Shown: positions 63,714-64,000 of the stretch, in pieces
How positions within the stretch are numbered: position 1 is the stretch's first letter
How the letters are laid out: every line of letters begins with the position of its first letter
Assembly (NCBI GenBank): GCA_949316235.1
Contig: OX438749.1
Coordinates: 5,536,914 to 5,600,913, forward strand
Source of the DNA: Oegoconia quadripuncta
Lineage: Eukaryota > Arthropoda > Insecta > Lepidoptera > Autostichidae
Length of the DNA: 64,000 nucleotides
Reading direction: 5' to 3'
Made by a program: the position numbers and the translations under genes
The notes under the pieces: model-generated
Database searches by the model: none
What the model saw: only the letters and a program-made list of their open reading frames with translations
Told to the model about the DNA's origin: nothing

Positions 63714-64000
63714 TCAAGATTATACTGATGTGTTCAGAATCGATGATGAAAGGCGCTCCTGAGAAAGCCAAACTACAAAATGTAGCCAGCTTTACTCGGT
63801 AACCATGAGTTTGTAGCATTTTCTGTAGAGACTGTGGGCCCGTGGTCTAGATACACCCGGACCTTCTCGTCCGCAAGCCCAGATTAGTCTAATGCTATCT
63901 ACAAAAATATATCTACTTGAAGAAACTATGGGACTTGTATATTTCGGTGGCAATATTTAGGCACAGTTTTTTTATTAATTATAACCATAAGTAAAGCGGT
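63714..64000. other. Window end; repeat shared with 40706-40775
   Basis: GACTTGTATATTTCGGTGGC, GGCACAGTTTTTTTATTAAT at ~63930-64000 is a direct, partly diverged copy of 40706-40775, cut by the window end. Confidence 0.45.

Overview
The window looks like intergenic or heterochromatic DNA from a moth or butterfly (Lepidoptera). It is AT-rich and has no convincing host gene. Nearly everything recognisable is transposable-element (TE) debris of types typical of Lepidoptera: three tRNA-headed SINE families (called A, B and C here), 5S-rRNA-headed SINEs, Helitron-type elements with the ATTATAAATGCG start and a CTAG end, non-LTR retrotransposon (LINE) 3' ends, and several MITE families. Assignments rest on reading motifs, repeats between copies, terminal inverted repeats (TIRs) and target-site duplications (TSDs). 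No database was searched.

Layout. 0-8 kb: Helitron, SINE A/B/C and 5S-SINE copies and a Harbinger-like MITE flanked by TAG. 8-16 kb: LINE remnants, a foldback element, a hAT-like MITE with a perfect 8-bp TSD, and a 46-bp minisatellite split by a SINE. 16-27 kb: a GC-rich R1-like LINE tail with TSD, SINEs, a long-TIR MITE, RTE-like LINE ends and a Helitron with extra internal sequence. 27.2-31.9 kb: one mariner-like MITE apparently split by a 2.87-kb insert that carries a 230-bp-arm foldback and an OTU-protease-like fragment. 32-41 kb: mostly unrecognised sequence with MITEs and two weak exon candidates. 41.7-44.5 kb: a SINE B interrupted by a 2.47-kb LINE with a long reverse transcriptase ORF. 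45-57 kb: SINE, MITE and LINE fragments. 57.4-59.6 kb: a deep nest (LINE, MITE, SINE, LINE tail), then a truncated second copy of the 42-kb LINE. 60.35-61.22 kb: an 874-bp element with perfect 28-bp TIRs starting CATG and an 8-bp TSD, containing a two-exon THAP-domain start. It is best read as an internally deleted P-element-like transposon and is the most notable item. 62.7-63.7 kb: Helitron and long-TIR MITE.

No operon or pathway is present. What links the features is transposition: SINE tails resemble LINE tails (suggesting borrowed machinery), MITEs need transposases from elsewhere, and the nesting gives a relative order of insertions. The only long coding region is the reverse transcriptase at 42.6-44.2 kb.
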